Translations under genes and position numbers: made by a program
Shown: positions 11,860-24,716 of the stretch, piece after piece
Layout of the letters: every line of letters begins with the position of its first letter
How positions within the stretch are numbered: position 1 is the first letter of the stretch
Origin: Phragmites australis
Lineage: Eukaryota; Streptophyta; Magnoliopsida; Poales; Poaceae
DNA: 64,000 nucleotides
Direction: 5' to 3'
Assembly (NCBI RefSeq): GCF_958298935.1
Contig: NC_084934.1
Span: forward strand, 8,062,501 to 8,126,500
Notes under the pieces: generated by a model
What the model was told of the DNA's origin: nothing
The model's input: only the letters and a program-made list of their open reading frames with translations
Database searches by the model: none

Positions 11860-12300
11860 TGATGAATGTAAGAGAGATTCCCTCTTGACAAATCAAGCAC
11901 CAAACGATAGGGATTTCTACAGGTTCAGGTCTCTCGGAGGATAATAACCCTATGTATTGTGTTCTTGTATTGATGTTTGAGACAGATTACAAGGGGTGTC
12001 ATGGTTAGCTTAGATGAGATCTATAACTAGTTGAAGGTTGCGCTATTTGAAAAGTTGTCGATGTCGATTGTCCTTGCTAAAAGGTCGTGTGATTGGGATC
12101 GTCCTCTTCGCAGGGTCCCCCAACTCCATATATAGGGGGTTTTCGTGTGGAGTTCAGAATCCTCATAGGAAATTGAGGATCTATGTAGGATATAATTCTC
12201 CTTCAATCATAAAATACATTGAAACCCTAACAAGGGATCTCTTCACAGTTTGGCATGTTGATTGCATTTTTTATGAGGATAATTTTCTAGCATTAGAGAG
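11860..12300. mobile_element. Insertion of LTR-like sequence inside copia gag/pol
   Basis: Between copia gag-like sequence ending near 11853 and copia-like sequence resuming near 12310 lies a segment with GGTTCAGGTCTCTCGGAGGA. I associate that phrase with the LTRs of grass gypsy elements. Ends and target duplication were not resolved, so it may be a solo LTR fragment. Confidence 0.45.
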
Positions 12301-13858
12301 ATAAATACCACAAAGAATGCCGAAAAATAGATTCAAATGTCACATGCATTCAGTTCTTAGATTCACGTACTAAAGAATATGAATTAGAAGTTCAAATAAT
12401 CATAAATTTCCAACACATTGCAAATAATCTGCCATACGCATTTACTAATTACAAAGGTGTCACAAAATCACATATCCCTATGACCAATGCACCAGAAAGA
12501 GTGAAGGTACATAATAAAATCACTCATCTCTTAATTACAACTAAGAGGGGGAGAAATCTGGTCCCAAAGAAAAGTGCTTCTAAAAAGCATATGTAGAAGT
12601 AAAGGAAGAAATCTTCAAATTTAGTAAATAAAATTCAATCTCAAGTTGAAAGACACTTAATGGATGCTCAATATTCAGGACCCAGCACAAATGTGCACAC
12701 TAATTTAGATGTTGGAACATCGGATATCCTAACTCCATCGTTGTAGAAAATCATGAGGGGTTAGAAGATGTAATGAAATTTCCATAAACTATATCAATTC
12801 AAGAGAATCATATAACTGAAAGACTACAATTATTGATATATATTTCTCCATGAGAATTACCAAAGACCTCGAACTAAATAAGAACTAAAATCCATGGCAG
12901 AGTGCCTCAAGAACTCAAAATGGGTCAAATGAAAGGAGGCAATTGAGGTAAAATTTAGCTCACTTAACAAAAGAGAGGTATTTTCCTTAGTAATAACTAC
13001 TACTCATAATGTTTTTCTTGTGGGAGCCAAATGGGTTTTCATTCAAAAAATAAACAAAAATAACGATGTGGTGAGATATGGGTCACTTGATTCGAATATC
13101 TATATGAAAGTCTCTTAAGGGCTTAAAATTCCAAATCCAGAACCAAAATGCAACATGTACAATGTAAAAATACAAAAGTCACTCTATGGCTTAAAACAGT
13201 CAGGATAAATGTTGTACAACAATGATTGAGTTCCTTTTACAAAAGGGTTACTCAAATAATGATGATTTCCCATGTGTAATTATAAAGAAATCATTAACTG
13301 GATCTTAATATCATCAGAAATACACAAGACATTAAGGAAGCAATCAACCATCTTATGCAGAATTCGAGATGAAAAACTTGGAGAAAACAAAATTTTGCTT
13401 ACGTTTACAACTTGAGGACTTTCCTCAGGAATATTGATACACCAGTCTGCATATATCAAGAAAATAAAAATTCAATATGGATAAATCATATCAGTCAAAA
13501 AAAACATATGGTCATTAGATCCCTTGATATGGATAAAGATCCATTCAGACCTAGGGATAATGATGAAGAGATACTTTGATCTAAAGTTCCATATCTTAGT
13601 ATCATCATAACACTTATGTATCTTGCAAATTGCATCGGTCCTAACAATGCATTTGAAGTCAACTTACTGGTTAGACATAGTGATGCCCCAACAAAAAAAT
13701 TAGTTGGTGCAAGGCAGATCCTTAGATATCTCAATTGGTACAAAAGATTTTGGTTACTCTATTAGGGAAATCAAGATATGACCATGGTGGGATATACCGA
13801 TGCTAGCTATTTATATCATCCTCATAATTTCATATCACAAACTGGGTTTGTCTTCCTA

Positions 13859-13870
13859 TATTGTGATACA
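13859..13870 (+). repeat. LINE target-site duplication, left copy
   Basis: TATTGTGATACA directly before the LINE. It matches the right copy 16533-16544 (TATGGTGATACA) at 11 of 12 positions, and removing the LINE plus one copy rejoins the copia RNase H frame. Confidence 0.85.
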
Positions 13871-16532
13871 AAATTTGGTGATGAGAACACCAAGCTATTT
13901 CACGTCATTTCTACACAAAACTTCAAGAGAAATTTTATATCACATATATATTTGCCAGATGGAACTGTGCTAACAGACCATGAGCAGAAAGCTGCAGCTC
14001 TATGGTTATCGTTTAAAGAAAGACTAGAGGTCTCTAAATGCAACAAATGTTCTTTGACTTGACTAGTCTAATTCCATATGTGGATTTCCTGCCAATGGAT
14101 GGTATGTTCACTCGAGAGGAGATAGATGATGTCATTGCTGATCTACCCACAGATAGAGCACCTGGACTGGATGGGTTTAATGGTATGTTCATGAAAAGGT
14201 GTTGGCACATTATCAAGGAGGATGTTTATAGGTTATGTGATGATTTTTATAATAGAAACTTAGATCTTCAATGCATAAATGGTTCCTTCATTACATTGGT
14301 GACAAAAAAAAACTCCTCTCCTCAAAATGCGAATGATTTTTGGCCAATTTCTTTCCTTAACAGCTCAATCAAAGTCATCACCAAAGTTCTTTCTAACTGG
14401 TTGCAAGCTACTATCATACAACTACTACACCATAACCAATATGGCTTCATCAAGCAACACACGATTCAGGATTGTCTCTCCTGGGTATTCCAATATCTCC
14501 ATATGTGTCACCATTCCAAAAGAGCAGTTGTGGTTGTGAAGCTGGACTTCAAAAAAACATTTGATAAGGTAGAATATCATGTTATCTTGGGCATGTTTCA
14601 ACAAAAAGGTTTCAACCACCGCTGGAAAAATTGGCTCAGCATGATCCTTGGTTCGGGTACATCATCAGTGCTCCTTAACAGGGTGCCGGGCAAAGTGTTA
14701 CATTGCAAACAATGTGTACGGCAAGGGGATCCCCTCTCCCCCATATTATTTGTTATGGTTGCAGATTTGCTTCAGTCTATCATCAATAAGGCTCACAACC
14801 ATGGATTACTCTCATTGCCTCTTGGATCTTCTTTCGAACAAGATTTCCCCATAGTGCAATATGCGAATGATACGCTACTGTTCTTGCCAGGTGATGCAAA
14901 ACAATTGCTCACACTCAAGGCAATTCTAAACACCTTTGCAGCATCAACATGATTGAGAGTTAATTATCACAAGTCTCACATAGTACCAATCAATATCCCC
15001 GAGGAAAAGGCCACTATCCTCGCAGCTACTCTAGGATGCCAATTGCCACCATGCCATTTACATATTTGGGCTTACCTCTTGGCACCAGTAAACCAAGGGA
15101 TGATGAATTTGTTCCTCTCCTAAACAGAATGAAGAAAAGACTAATGGGCATCACTCGACACCTGACCTCGGGAGGGAGGCTTGAGGTGGTTAATTTAGTC
15201 ATGTATGCCCTTCCAACCTATCATATGTGCACCATAGAGCTTCCAAAGGCTATTGTCAAACATATTGATCAATACAAAAAAACATTGTCTTTGGAGTGGT
15301 AATAATGCAAATATACAGAATAGAGGCAAGTGTCTAGTAGCATGGAAGAAAGTCTATAGACCAAAAGCTCAAGGTGGCCTAGGTGGCCGTGGTGTCCCTA
15401 ATATTTGAGTTCAAAATAAAGCATTGGTTCTCAAACATCTCCATAAATTTTACAACAAGGCAGATATCCCATGGGTCAATCTTATTTGGCAAGTTTATTA
15501 CTCTAATCAGAGTGCCCCTTATGCATGTCCTATCAAAGTTTCATTCTGGTGGAAATATCTTCCTGGTCTAACTAAAATATTCAGAGGCTTGGCCTACTGT
15601 AACGTTACAAAAGGAGATATTGTATTGTTTTGGATGGATGGATGGATGGATGGGATCTTGGTCTGCTCAAATGGTTACTCCCACACATGTTCTCTTTCTC
15701 AACGGACCATAACATCTCAGTTGCTCTTTTCTTGGCTCGTCGACAAGACTCCCATGCTCTGTTCTATTTGTCGTTATCTCCAATTGCTTATGATCAGTGG
15801 CAAGAGCTCACTCAGCTCCTAAATGTCTTCCAACCATATGCATCCACTAAAGATACATGGACTTATATCTAGGGTTCCACTAATTTTTCCTCAAAGAAAG
15901 CTTATGAAGCCATGATTGGCCATGTGCAGGTGTATGCGCCATTCTTATGGATTGGAAATCCTATTGTCAGCCTAAGCACAAAGTGTTTTTTTTTTGTTGC
16001 TCATGGACCCGCTCAACACCCGGAATCTACTAAGAATAAAATATTTTCATTGTCAATCGTACAATTGTGCATTTTGCACTAATGGACTGGAAGAAATTGT
16101 GATGCACCTCTTTTTCACATGTGAATTTAGTCAGTTATGTTGGACTTTTCTTCACATTAGTTGGGACACGTCTTTATCTATGCATGACATGATGATTGAG
16201 CTACAAGAACGCCTAAGACTCAAATGTTTTAAAGAGGTTCTTATTACTGCTTGCTGGACCATTTGGATACATCGGAACAATATTATATTCAATGGAGGTC
16301 ACCTCTCTTTACCCTTGTGGATTAAAGAGTTCAAGGAAGAATTTGCATTGCTATCCCATCGTGCTAATCACTCCTTGCGTGAATCAATGACATCTTGGCT
16401 ATGTAGTCTGTAATAGGTTATTGGCACTTGTATATTCCCCTACCCTATCTGCTTGTACATAACTCTCTCTTTTTTTGTTCCCTTTTATAACAATCATAGT
16501 AGGGGCCTCCCTCCTGTTTTTGGTCAAAAAAA
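13871..16532 (+). mobile_element. 5'-truncated L1-type LINE inserted in copia
   Basis: Reads in from inside ORF2 (FGDENTKLFHVISTQNFKRN) and ends in a 7-bp A run at 16526-16532, directly before the right target duplication. It contains the L1 reverse transcriptase (LPTDRAPGLDGFNG, LDFKKTFDKVE, RQGDPLSPILF) and a C-terminal zf-RVT region with CAFC and a later H/C pair near 16060-16150. The catalytic motif reads YANDT at about 14860 instead of YADDT, so the polymerase aspartate is lost. Frames are broken by a stop at 14950-14952 and shifts around 15036 and 15303. It is non-autonomous and decayed. Confidence 0.9.
15630..15652 (+). repeat. (GGAT)n microsatellite in the LINE
   Basis: Several tandem GGAT units inside the LINE ORF2 region, reading as repeated Trp/Met/Asp/Gly residues. 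It is a local expansion in a dead gene. Confidence 0.85.
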
Positions 16533-16544
16533 TATGGTGATACA
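16533..16544 (+). repeat. LINE target-site duplication, right copy
   Basis: TATGGTGATACA directly after the A run, partner of 13859-13870. The copia frame resumes here (GDTVFSWKLSK). Confidence 0.85.
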
Positions 16545-16744
16545 GTCTTCTCATGGAAATTGTCAAAGCAAACTTTAACGGCGACTTCCACTAGCCGTTC
16601 AAAAATAATTGCTTTATATGAAACATCATGTGAATGTGTATGGATTCGTAGAATGATTAATCATAGTCAAAGATCATGCGGTATAGGTTCATCCTAGTCT
16701 TCTATAATTATCTATGAAGATAACGCTGCTTTATTGCTCATATG

Positions 16745-17290
16745 CAAACATTTTGCTCCATCGCACTGGTACAATGTATGACCTTGCTCCGGACTACACA
16801 CTCTACAATCTTGCCTGGGTATTCTTCCTTGGTGAGGTCTTATCATGACTCATCATCTTCTCATGGTAGTTGCTTCTCCAGCACTTATAGGCACTTCTTG
16901 AACTGAGGTGTGAAGGGCATCGTGTACATCGGCGGGCTTGGGTGGCAGTTCGAGTTGGTAGGCTATTTCACTTTTGTTGCGGGTATCAGCTACGAACTCG
17001 ACCTTGATTCCTCCGTTGGTGAGTCTGACTATTCTTTAGCCACACTCAATCACTCCATTGTACTTGGCCCGCCAGTCCATTTTGAGAATGACATATATCC
17101 CATCGGACTCTACAACCATCAGGTTCACTAGAAAATCTACCCCCTTAAACTTAAGGTTTACTTTAGTGCATACATGACTAGCCTTCAGTTCTCCTACTGG
17201 CGAACAAACACTCACAACCAAGAAATCCAAAAACACCAAATGACCTAAAGCGACGCTAAACAATTATTAGGTTAAGGGACAATCCTAGAC
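16745..17290 (-). mobile_element. Gypsy pol fragment (protease end), minus strand
   Basis: The minus strand from about 17263 reads a worn retroviral-type aspartic protease end: VNLKFKGVDFLVNLMVVESDGIYVILKMDW, where the VILxMDW part is the typical C-terminal flap of gypsy proteases. It then reads KVEFVADTRNKSEIAYQLE. Stops occur inside the frame and the active-site part is not seen. It abuts the copia element at about 16740 without a resolved boundary. Confidence 0.65.
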
Positions 17291-20200
17291 TCTTAAGAGG
17301 TCAGGGTATCTCGGGTATACTCTAGAATGGTATCACTTCACTAGCGTACGCCTATAATTTTAAGGTAGAGAGGGGTTAGCGGAAAGAAAAGAGAAAACGG
17401 GGTAGAAAGGAAGTCTTCAAAGAATATATTTTTACAATCTAAGCTTTTTCTCTTTTTAGGTTCGACCAGATTATATAGGCTCTGAGTATCACTTGTATCA
17501 CACCTGGTTTTAAGACCAAACCGAATGTAAACTATATGTATGTCACAATCAGGTTACATACATATAGTGACGTCATAAGTGAATAACATAAACAATATCC
17601 TTAACTTCAATGTACCTTCATTCTAACAAAAAGGGACCAGCTATGTAGCGAAACTAAGCTTAATCTTCATCTTCAACTGGACGACTCCACAGGCAATCGA
17701 TGGAGAACGCACCCTAGAATGTGTCATCCTCTGCGAAGTCCTCAAGTTCTTCCCCAATTGAGAAACATTGTTTGGGTATACCAAGTGTGGAAAAGTATGA
17801 ATGTGGGCCAAAATCAAGATAGGCTTAACTCAAGATTTATTTTCATAAATGCCATTTAGTAGTCAAACAGTTGTAAAAGCAACCTATTTATTATGTGAAT
17901 GGTTCTCTAAAAACTTGATCCAAGGTTCCAATCACCTTGATCCACAGCCGAGGTTCCAACCACCTCTAAACAAGTATAAACTCGAATCACAGTTCTCATC
18001 ATTGTGATCCACCAGAACCAATAAAAAACTAACCCAGAATCACCTGACTAATCTTGTGGGGGTCTATACCTCTCATGACTGTGAGCAAAGCTGATATATC
18101 TTTTTTACTATATAGAGGTCGTACACTTTACCCACAAGATGTGTCTTCCTGTTTTGTCAAGTACCTGTTGGCCGACGAATAACTCTTACACACTTCCAAG
18201 GTGTGCGCTAGGAATCCATTGTAACGCCTTTCTATCGTCTCTCTCAGCATGTGTCGACCCACTGAGATTTTCACCGCCATGGGAGTACACCGTCCACCCC
18301 AGAAACCCCTTCTTGCGCCTTGCAGATCCAGGAAGTACACCCTTCCATCCCCGTACCACCAAATGATCTTCACCGTGCTGAGAGAATAACAAGTTAGTTG
18401 GTTAGACCCGTCCGATACCATGTTTGTGGTAGTATTGTTTTCATGAGTGGTCTCTCTACGAACGGGTCATTAACATGGTCTGGGCAAGACCGCCATCATC
18501 CAACATAGGGTAATAACCAATTATCCGACAAAGCCAACAATTTTGTTTGGCACATATCCACAAGCCAACAAACATGTGAAACTTGCCTAGACCCTACTTT
18601 CCATGTATCTAAGAATTTTTACCAAAGTTACATTATGATCCATATCATTAATCAAGTTCATCAACCCTATACTACTCATGAGTAAGCATCACTAAGCGTT
18701 TTCTAACCATAACACGATAACCATACTATGGCTACAAGGAATATTGGAGAAAACTAGTAAACACTACCATAGGTTATCACATTTGACAAGCATGTAATTT
18801 GTAAAACAAAACTTTATAAAACTAGGCACAAGATGTTCAAGGACACTTGCCTTCTCTGTTAAGCTGCTTGAAATCCTCGAAGTTATGGTCTTGAATGTTC
18901 TCAAACACTTCCGAGATGAACTCCTATATACGCAGACCAAAGACAACAACACTAAGCACAAGCACTAAACAAAGCCAACACGACAAACAAACATTTAGGC
19001 TGGGTAGGGCACCATTTTAGAAAGGTTTTGGTGCAAGAATTGCCAGAATCAAAGCTATGATACAAAACTATGGCTAAATGAATTTAAACGACTGAAAAAG
19101 GACAAAAACTATTTTTCTAGCATTTATTCTAATTTATTTGAAATTATAAAAGGTCTACAATATTTATTTACAATTTTCTAGAATTATTTTTCAACATAAA
19201 CTAGTTAAAACAATTTTATAGAAATTATTTCATTTTTAGGAATTAAAATTAATTTTGTATGCATAAAACATATTAAAAGCAATTATTTTACTAAAGAAAA
19301 CATATTAAAACACTATTAGAATTATTCTAGATTTTCTAAAACTATTTTCATTAAAACATTTATTTTTAAATTTATTTGTATCTTTAACACTAAAAAGACA
19401 TTAAACATTACCAACTGAATTAAAAACCTAAAACAGAATTATAACACATTAAAACATATTTGACAATTCATTTAAGGATTTTGCCAATTTTTCTAAATAA
19501 ATAAACCTATTATCGGATTATCGGATTTTTGTGACTTATTTTCTAATGGGAAAATCTACTTATTGTGCAACGCTGATATCATCAGTTCGATCGGGATGCT
19601 GACTCGGCTCGGAGATGCTGACTGGATTGCCACATCAAACACGAATGCACACGTTGCGCGCTTGTGTGTCAAGGCTAAGGTGGCGAAGCTAACATGGCAG
19701 TTTCAAAAAATCGTGAGCGTTGATCCCCGAACCGACGGCTAGGATCTAAAGCACGAAGTGGTACACATAGGTTCTAATCTTAACAGCGCGAAATGAATCG
19801 GACGGTGGAGACGCAGTCTACCTCAGCTCCGGCTCAAAACAGAATCGACGGTGGGCTCTTGACGGCAGAGGTTCGTCGAAGTTGGCAGAGATGGCATCGC
19901 GGTGACCACAGAGCTATGGCGAGCAGCAAAGTGGCATGATGTTGGGATGACGAACCTGTTTGAAGTCATTGAGGATGTCGCGACGGCTTGCAGCGGTGCG
20001 GCGACGACGGTGGTCTTCAGCGTAGGTACGAGCTCGGTGTAGTGGCATTCGGATAGCGATTTGGCAAAGCGAAGGCATGGAAATGGCTGAGAAGAACGAA
20101 GGGGTGCTCGAGGAGGGGTTCTTGGGTTTTATAGGTGATAGGGGAAGGTTCACGACCAGCTAGGTCTTAAACACGGCGACTCCAAATCTGCATCGGTTTC

Positions 20201-20500
20201 CAAGTTTTTGGCGGCCATTTCCTTTGCGAGATCATTCGGTGCTTCCAAATCCTTCCAATTCAATGCTTGCGGTTTCCATCCAGACATCAATCTGTCATGA
20301 CCATGGACAATGGCATCGCGGCAATAACTTCGCCAACCGCTGAAGGAAGCGGGAACAACAACAGCGAAGGAGAATATGCCATCTAGGCATGTTTGTGCGT
20401 GTGTGCGTTTGTTGTAAGTGTGTGTCAGTAGTGGGGCCACTTGTCACATACAATCCGTAATGATGTGGATTGAACAAGAAGAAAGAAATGAACATTCTCC
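17290..20500. repeat. AT-rich non-coding retroelement sequence
   Basis: Long gene-free stretch with very AT-rich sequence at 19080-19550 and words such as GTTTTAAGACCAAACCGAAT (17511) that I associate with non-coding parts of large grass gypsy elements. Short open frames at 18128-18421, 19914-20153 and 20150-20440 have no recognisable domain. It is probably the leader or LTR of the element that supplied the protease fragment; this is inference. Confidence 0.4.
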
Positions 20501-20801
20501 AGCTATCTCTCTCATTCTTCTCTGATCCTTCCTTCTCTCTTCTCCCTGTTGCTATCTAGTCAGGAAATCTCTCGTGAATTCATCTCCAGCAGCTCTTCTC
20601 CGGCGATGAACATCATAATTGGTTTCAGATTCGGTTGATCCGCAGGCGGCTTGCTGCGTACTCTTGGTTGCTCAATAAATCCCACAGGGAAGGTAGCGAT
20701 TGCTTAGGCGATTGCCATAAATCCGTTACCTAGGATTCAGCAAACTCAGAGCAGCAGCACCATGGCGCCTAAGCACGGTGCTCTGCTCCAACAACTTAAG
20801 C

Positions 20802-23800
20802 CTATCCTATATCGCAAACATCAGAGACTGGCCCATCTGCAGGAGTGAAACCCCACAGCCACTCCCGGACCAGAGATGAAGCATTGTCCACCTTAAGCCT
20901 ATCATCTTCTCTGAGTAGGATGCTCCACTTCTACATGAACGACACGGCGAGGATCAGAACTTTAGCAAGCTTGTTGGGGAACTTCTTCTCAATCGCCATG
21001 GTGTTCCTTGTCCTCCACAAAGCCCAAACAATACCTGCAAAAAGGAAAAGCCCTAGTTTTTGAGAGATTTTGAAATATATTGGAAGCCAGCTTGCCCATA
21101 AGTCAGCTACCAAAGTAGGAAACCCATTCCAACCAAAGGTATCTCTCAAAGCACTCTAAAAAAATTGTGACAACACACATCCAAAGAAGATATGATTGAC
21201 ATCCTCAGGCTCCCTTTCCAACCCCTCCTCTTTAGGAGGTGGCCACTAGGAGTTTGTTATGTAACATCTGCCATAAAAAGACCTTTGGTCTGAGAGGTAT
21301 TTTGTAGGTCTAGATTTCCTTAGCCCCCTTGCTAGACACGGCCTCAAAAGTAAGAAACATGTATAATGATTTGGTGGTAAATCTCCATGATTTATCTAGA
21401 GCCCAAGCCATTTCGTCTTCATTATCATTTATCTGAACATTCTGCAGCTTGTGCATCAGCTCTTCCTATTGGAGCAGATCACTTCCAGTCAAACTTCTTT
21501 TAAACTAAACCTCCCACTCATTATTGACCCAGCATTCAGAGAATAAAGCATCTGGATTAGCACACGGGCTAAATAAGTCAGGAAATTGGATTTTCAATAG
21601 AGTCTCTTCTAACACACATCCCTCCAGAAGAAAACTTTGTTACCTTTATTCACTTTATATACAGCTCCTCATTGGAATAAGTGTTCAACCTTACGTAAGT
21701 CATGCTAAAACTGAGATGTGCCTCTCTACCTAGAGGTGAAGAAATTTCCATCTAGCATGTATTTGGCTCTGAGGAGTATATACCAGATGTCCTCAGAGCC
21801 AGAGGAAATCTTCCAAATCCATTTGATAAGCAAGCACTCATCCATAACCGATGTGTTTAAAATGCTAAGACCATAATAGTCTTTAGGCCTGCATAAAGCT
21901 TCCCATTTAGCCATATGGTATTTGTTCACATCCTCAGCCCCCCACAAAAAGAATATTGATCTAATAGTGTCCATTTTCCTGTGTAACTCTCTAGGAAGGA
22001 GATAAAACCCCATAGTATACATGGGCAAACTAGTTAAGCAAGAGTTTATCAATGTCAATTGGCCCCTATAGGTCAGGTTTTTACCCTTCCATGGGTCTAA
22101 CCTTTTGATCTTTTTTGTTAGAATATCAAAGGAGGCAGCAATTCCTAAATGATGGTCAGAGACAGGAATACCTGGGTATTTCAAAGGGAGATGTCCCAGT
22201 TTGCAGTTGAGGATATTTGTCACCTTTTCCTGTTCATCTTGCTCCATTCCAAATGTAAAGACCTCACTTTTATGAAAATTAATTTTAAGTCTAAACAACC
22301 ATTCAAAGTAGTACAACATAATCTTAAGATTGAGAATAGAACTGTCAGAACCATCAATCATCAGAATTGTATCATCAACATATTAAATGTGGGTGATCCC
22401 ACCTGAAATCCGGTGGTCTACTACTCCCTTGAGCAGACCCTTGGTTGTTGCTTTGTCCATCAGAGCATTTAAAACATCAACTACAATGTTAAAAGGCAAA
22501 GGGGATAAGGGATCAACCTGTCTTAAAACCTAGTAGGTTCTAAAATATGGTCCCCTTTGACTATTAATATTTATGCATACTCTGCCCCCTTGACAAATTG
22601 CATAATCCATTATATCCACATAGGAGGGAACCCTTTCCCTTTCATGACTTCTTCCAGAAAACTCCATTTTACCTTGTCATAAGCCTTTTTAAAGTTTATT
22701 TTCACCAACAACCCTTGTTGCCTCGTTCTTCTCAACTCATGTATTACTTCATGTATAATCACCACACACTCCAAAATGTTCCTACCCTTTATAAAGGCAG
22801 TTTTATTTGGACCAATAACCTCCTTGGCTGCTGGGTTAGTCTATTATTAAGGGCCTTGGTGAAACCTTTGTAATCTATATTGAGGAGACAAATAGGTATG
22901 TACTGCTTGATGGTGTTGGACTCCTTCACCTTAGGCACCAATATTATAACCCCATAATTGAGCCTTTTTAGATCCAACCTCCCTGCATGTAGGTCATTGA
23001 ACATGTCAAATATGCCTCCTTTACACAACTACAGAAGACCTTAAAGAAGGTAGCAGTGAATCCATTAGGTCCAGGGGCAAAATATTCTTTCATATCCCTG
23101 AAGGCATTCTCAATCTCCTAAACAGAGAAGGGTTGGACCAGGATGTCTTTGGCTTCATCTGGTAGCCTGTTATGATTGTCCCAGAATGATTTAGCTAACC
23201 TCAAACCATCTCTAGAGTCAAACCCAAACAGGGTTTTATAAAGTCATAAATGTGTTCCATGATTTCATCTTGAGAGCTGATATGACCTTGATCAGTCTCC
23301 ATAGACAGGGTCAGGTTATTCCTCCTTCTCCCATTGGCTAACAGATGAAAAAATCTGTATTTTTGTCATCCTCTTTCACCAAGGTCTTTCCACATCTCTG
23401 TTTCCAAATAATCTCCTCCATGGGGAGAATTTTCTCAAGGTTTTCTTCTAACTTGTATCTATTCTCCCATTCCACCATAGCTAACCCTTCAGAGTCTGCT
23501 TTACCATCGAGCATAGCAAGCTAAGCCAACATATCATGCTTGTTCCTATTCTATTCACCAATTTGTTGTCTATGTCATCCTCTCATAAATTGCCTAATGT
23601 CACAAAGACTATCATGCCATTTATCCAAAGAATAGCCATTATCATGTCTTTTTGCTTTCCTCTCCAACCACCTTTCACACAGAATATCTTTGAAGTTATC
23701 AGCTAAGAGCCATTGTTTCTCAAAGGTGAAGTATTTGCACCTCTGAATCCCAACCTCCCTTGAATCCAAGCAAATAGGATTGTGATCTGAGCTAATTCTA

Positions 23801-24457
23801 GTCAGGTTCCATGCATGACTTAATGGAAAATGTTGCTCCCAGTTACTAGACATTAGAAATCTATCAAGGTTCACCATTACTGGAGCTAACTATTTATTAG
23901 TCCATGTATATTTGGCTCCAGCTCTTTTTACTTCCCTTAAGTGAAATTTCCTAATAAAGTCATTAAAAAGATCCATCAAGTTATTATCTATGTTATCATT
24001 ATTTTTGTCATGAGCATCTCTAATGAGATTGAAATCATCTCCCAAAAGAACTGGCAGTGACACCCTATCACAAATGCCCTCCAATTCAAAGATAAAATCC
24101 TTTGATGTGATGTGATCTGCAAGGCCATAGACTATGATAAACTCCCATTTGGGGTTGGTAATCCTCATTCTCACAATTATCTAAATATAGAATTGGTGGA
24201 ACTCACACTGCTCCGATTCCAATAAGTCATCCTTGACTCCCACCAAAATCCCCCCATAATGACCATGAGTAGGTAGCATACTCCAAGCAAAAGTTCTCAC
24301 TACCAGCAATTTCTTTAAGATCTTTTGTTGTGAAGTCCTTCTTCACAGTTTCCTGGATACCTATGATATACAACATTTCCTGCATAATATAGTCATTTAT
24401 CTGTTTCCTCCTTACTGCCTTGCCCAAACCCCTAGCATTCAATAAGAGTATCCTCAA
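20802..24457 (-). pseudogene. LINE ORF2 (endonuclease-reverse transcriptase), broken
   Basis: L1-type ORF2 on the minus strand. It starts MRILLLNARGLGKAVRRKQI (APE endonuclease N-terminus, 24457). The endonuclease continues at 24174-23890 and 23877-23575 (SSDHNPICL). Reverse transcriptase follows, with YVDDT near 22380 still carrying both aspartates but preceded by a stop. The thumb and zf-RVT part is at 22361-21726. The C-terminus at about 21149-20802 has WALWRTRNTMAIEK. At least six frame breaks or stops are needed to follow it, so it is dead. Confidence 0.85.
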
Positions 24458-24716
24458 TTATGTTTTTTCCTTGGTCTGCCTCTCCCTTTTTTAGGCACAG
24501 ACCCACTCATTGTTGCCTTCCTTGTTTCTAAGTTAGAGTTACCAAAGCATCTAACATAGTTGGAAATGACCTCCATGGTCATATCCTGTTCAAGGTCATC
24601 CACCCTTGAAACTTCCTTCTCTTTTTTTATGAAGGAAAGCTTTATAATTTGCTTTTACAGTCTTAGCCCTATCTAATTCCTTAGCTTTAAAAGCTTATAT
24701 TTGACTATCAATATTC

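Larger units (their letters stand above)
11474..16740 (+). mobile_element. Decayed Ty1/copia internal region, split by a LINE
   Basis: Gag-like frame from ATG at 11474 (MESSASADNQ) with early stops. After foreign sequence (about 11860-12300) come worn pol pieces. These include a reverse transcriptase start near AECLKNSKWVKWKEAIE (12895-12950), YGLKQSG at about 13182, and the RNase H-side segment VGYTDASYL at 13784-13810. The frame resumes after the LINE as FSWKLSKQTL (about 16547) and reaches IYEDNAAL near 16737. Many stops and frameshifts are present. RT has lost about 60 residues between VVRY and GSLDSNIYMKV (near 13078). It is dead and old. Confidence 0.75.
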
